64,000 nt of DNA from Corynebacterium mucifaciens (lineage in GTDB: Bacteria > Actinomycetota > Actinomycetes > Mycobacteriales > Mycobacteriaceae). Position numbers and translations under genes: made by a program. The DNA is taken from contig NZ_JAAXPF010000004.1 of the NCBI RefSeq assembly GCF_012396315.1, positions 1 through 64,000 on the forward strand. Reading direction: 5' to 3'. Below, one piece after another: positions 63,019 to 64,000 of this stretch (positions are counted from its first letter, which is position 1; every line of letters starts with the position of its first letter). A model generated the notes under the pieces. That model was not told the origin of the DNA, ran no database searches, and worked only from the letters and a program-made list of their open reading frames with translations.

Positions 63019-63525
63019 CTAGCCCTCCGCCAGCTTCGGGCGCACTTCCCCCGGCGTGATCGCGCCGTGGGTACCAAACTCGCGCTGCCAGTACAACAGC
63101 GGGCAGTTCGCGTTCACCTCGGCCGCGTCCACATCCACCAGCACAAGGAAGTGGTCGCCGGCAGGGATAATCTGCGCAACCGTCCCGGCAACCCACGTGT
63201 GGTCCCCCGCCAGCTGCGGCGCGCCGTCCGCCATGGCCCACTGCACACCCGCGAACCGGTCGAGCGTCTTGTCTGCGAACCGCCGCGCCAGCACATTTTG
63301 CTCCGTCGAGAGCACGTTGATGCCTATCGACGATCCTTCGGCCAACTGCGCCAGCAGCGAGGACTTCCGGTCCAGCGACACCAGCACCATCGGGGGCTCA
63401 AGCGACAGCGACATGAACGCGCTGACTGTGGTGCCGTGCGGCTCTGCCGCCGTGCCTGTGGTCACGATCGCCACCGCGGCAGCCAGCTGGCTCATCGCTT
63501 CCTTGAATGCTGACTGATCAACCAT
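63019..63525 (-). CDS. Flavin reductase family protein (FMN-binding split barrel)
   Basis: The 168-residue protein matches the flavin-reductase-like domain: AMSQLAAAVAIVTTG, HGTTVSAFMSLSLEPPMVLVSL, and C-terminal TPGEVRPKLAEG. Members supply reduced FMN to two-component monooxygenases or act as NAD(P)H:flavin reductases. No partner oxygenase is seen nearby. TACGGT lies eight bases before ATG 63525. Confidence 0.88.
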   Translation of the reverse strand: MVDQSAFKEAMSQLAAAVAIVTTGTAAEPHGTTVSAFMSLSLEPPMVLVSLDRKSSLLAQLAEGSSIGINVLSTEQNVLARRFADKTLDRFAGVQWAMADGAPQLAGDHTWVAGTVAQIIPAGDHFLVLVDVDAAEVNANCPLLYWQREFGTHGAITPGEVRPKLAEG

Positions 63526-63533
63526 GTCGCCTA

Positions 63534-63539
63534 ACCGTA
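63534..63539 (-). promoter_or_regulatory. -10 element of the flavin reductase gene
   Basis: TACGGT on the minus strand, eight bases before ATG 63525, between it and the mutM stop. Confidence 0.4.
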
Positions 63540-63547
63540 CCCCAGCG

Positions 63548-64000
63548 CTACACCACCTGACAGACGGGGCAGAAGTAGCTGGAGCGTCCGCCGATGGTCA
63601 CTCGCTCGATCGGCGTCCCGCACCGGGGGCAGGGTTTGCCGGCCTGCCCGTAGGCGTTCAGCGAGCGCGAGAAGTACCCCGAAGCGCCGTTGACGTTGAC
63701 GTACAGCGAATCGAAGCTGGTGCCTCCCTGTTCCAACGAGCGGGCCATCACCTCGCGCGCGGCCTCCAGGACCGCCTCTGCGTCGCGTTGACGCATGGTC
63801 TTGGCGCTGCGCCACGGCTTGAGCCGCGCGGCCCACATGGCCTCGTCCGCATAGATCGAGCCGATGCCGCTGACCACTTCCTGGTTGAGCAGCACGCTTT
63901 TGAGTGGGGACTTCCTGCGCCGCATCGCACGGGCCGCGTCGCGCAGGTTGAACTCCGCCTCGAAGGGATCGGGGGCGATGTGGAGGGCGGGCTGCGGAAC
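63548..64000 (-). CDS. mutM: Formamidopyrimidine-DNA glycosylase, C-terminal part
   Basis: MutM removes 8-oxoguanine and formamidopyrimidines. The window holds the last 150 residues: the helix-two-turn-helix region (LLNQEVVSGIGSIYADEAMWAARLKP type, read in short blocks NQEVVSGIG and YADEAMW) and the zinc finger with CPRCGTPIERV and YFCPVCQ. The catalytic Pro2-Glu3 end lies beyond base 64000. It follows smc-acyP as in related genomes. Confidence 0.94.
   Translation of the reverse strand, partial: VPQPALHIAPDPFEAEFNLRDAARAMRRRKSPLKSVLLNQEVVSGIGSIYADEAMWAARLKPWRSAKTMRQRDAEAVLEAAREVMARSLEQGGTSFDSLYVNVNGASGYFSRSLNAYGQAGKPCPRCGTPIERVTIGGRSSYFCPVCQVV

Overview
The window reads as one block of chromosome from a high-GC mycolic-acid actinobacterium, most likely a Corynebacterium. 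Supporting this are a mycothiol-disulfide reductase, a membrane-linked malate:quinone oxidoreductase, DUF2469, DUF2631 and DUF4439 proteins, a PBP-lipo, and a gene order (nusA-infB ... mapB-PBP-ispG-Rip1-dxr ... cdsA-frr-pyrH-tsf-rpsB ... xerC-dprA-comM ... lepB-rplS ... rpsP ... ffh-glnK-amtB-ftsY-smc-mutM) that follows the Corynebacterium and Mycobacterium chromosomes closely. About 60 genes are supported, most on the minus strand. I saw no rRNA, tRNA, CRISPR array or prophage. The only mobile trace is the tail of an IS3-type transposase at the extreme left edge.

Layout. 1-91: IS3 transposase tail. 180-9521 (minus): phosphopantetheinyl transferase, metallophosphoesterase, MATE pump, DHH phosphoesterase, rbfA, infB, ylxR, nusA, rimP, that is, a translation-initiation and transcription-elongation operon with small attached genes. 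9.5-22.7 kb: a mixed-strand stretch with a DUF4439 lipoprotein, proS, yaaA, a DUF1648 membrane protein, an AAA ATPase behind a striking TTTATCGG repeat, a SIR2 deacylase, an rRNA-type methyltransferase, cobA, selO, mqo, a lysophospholipase-like hydrolase and mtr. 22.9-23.9 kb: two paralogous small secreted proteins and a perfect terminator. 23.9-30.3 kb (minus): map, PBP-lipo, ispG, rip1, dxr (isoprenoid and envelope cluster). 31-38 kb: rlmN, cdsA, frr, pyrH, tsf, rpsB, with an amidase and an M23 protein on the plus strand. 38.6-49.6 kb (minus): xerC, dprA, comM, yraN, DUF2469, rnhB, lepB, rplS, tex, trmD, rimM, rpsP. 49.9-64 kb: an acyltransferase with a C-terminal SGNH domain on the plus strand, then ffh, glnK, amtB, ftsY, smc, acyP, a Na+/alanine symporter, a flavin reductase and a truncated mutM on the minus strand.

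How the genes fit together. Most encode core information processing (ribosome assembly and modification, initiation and elongation factors, SRP and its receptor, chromosome condensation and recombination), lipid, isoprenoid and envelope synthesis, and nitrogen sensing. The non-coding sequence is informative. About twenty start codons sit 5-8 nt downstream of a TANNNT hexamer, the geometry of leaderless transcripts, whereas the ribosomal and factor genes mostly carry good Shine-Dalgarno sites. Two divergent gene pairs appear to share the central TA of opposing -10 elements.

Most unusual points: an inverted pair of perfect DnaA boxes between rpsB and the M23 gene; the tandem TTTATCGG repeats over the AAA-ATPase promoter; absence of glnD from the conserved amtB-glnK-glnD-ffh slot together with a divergent GlnK T-loop; an 84-residue C-terminal extension on TrmD; and long Ala/Glu-rich tails on both S2 and S16. 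I did not find a clear new multi-gene system such as a defence island; the window is predominantly housekeeping.
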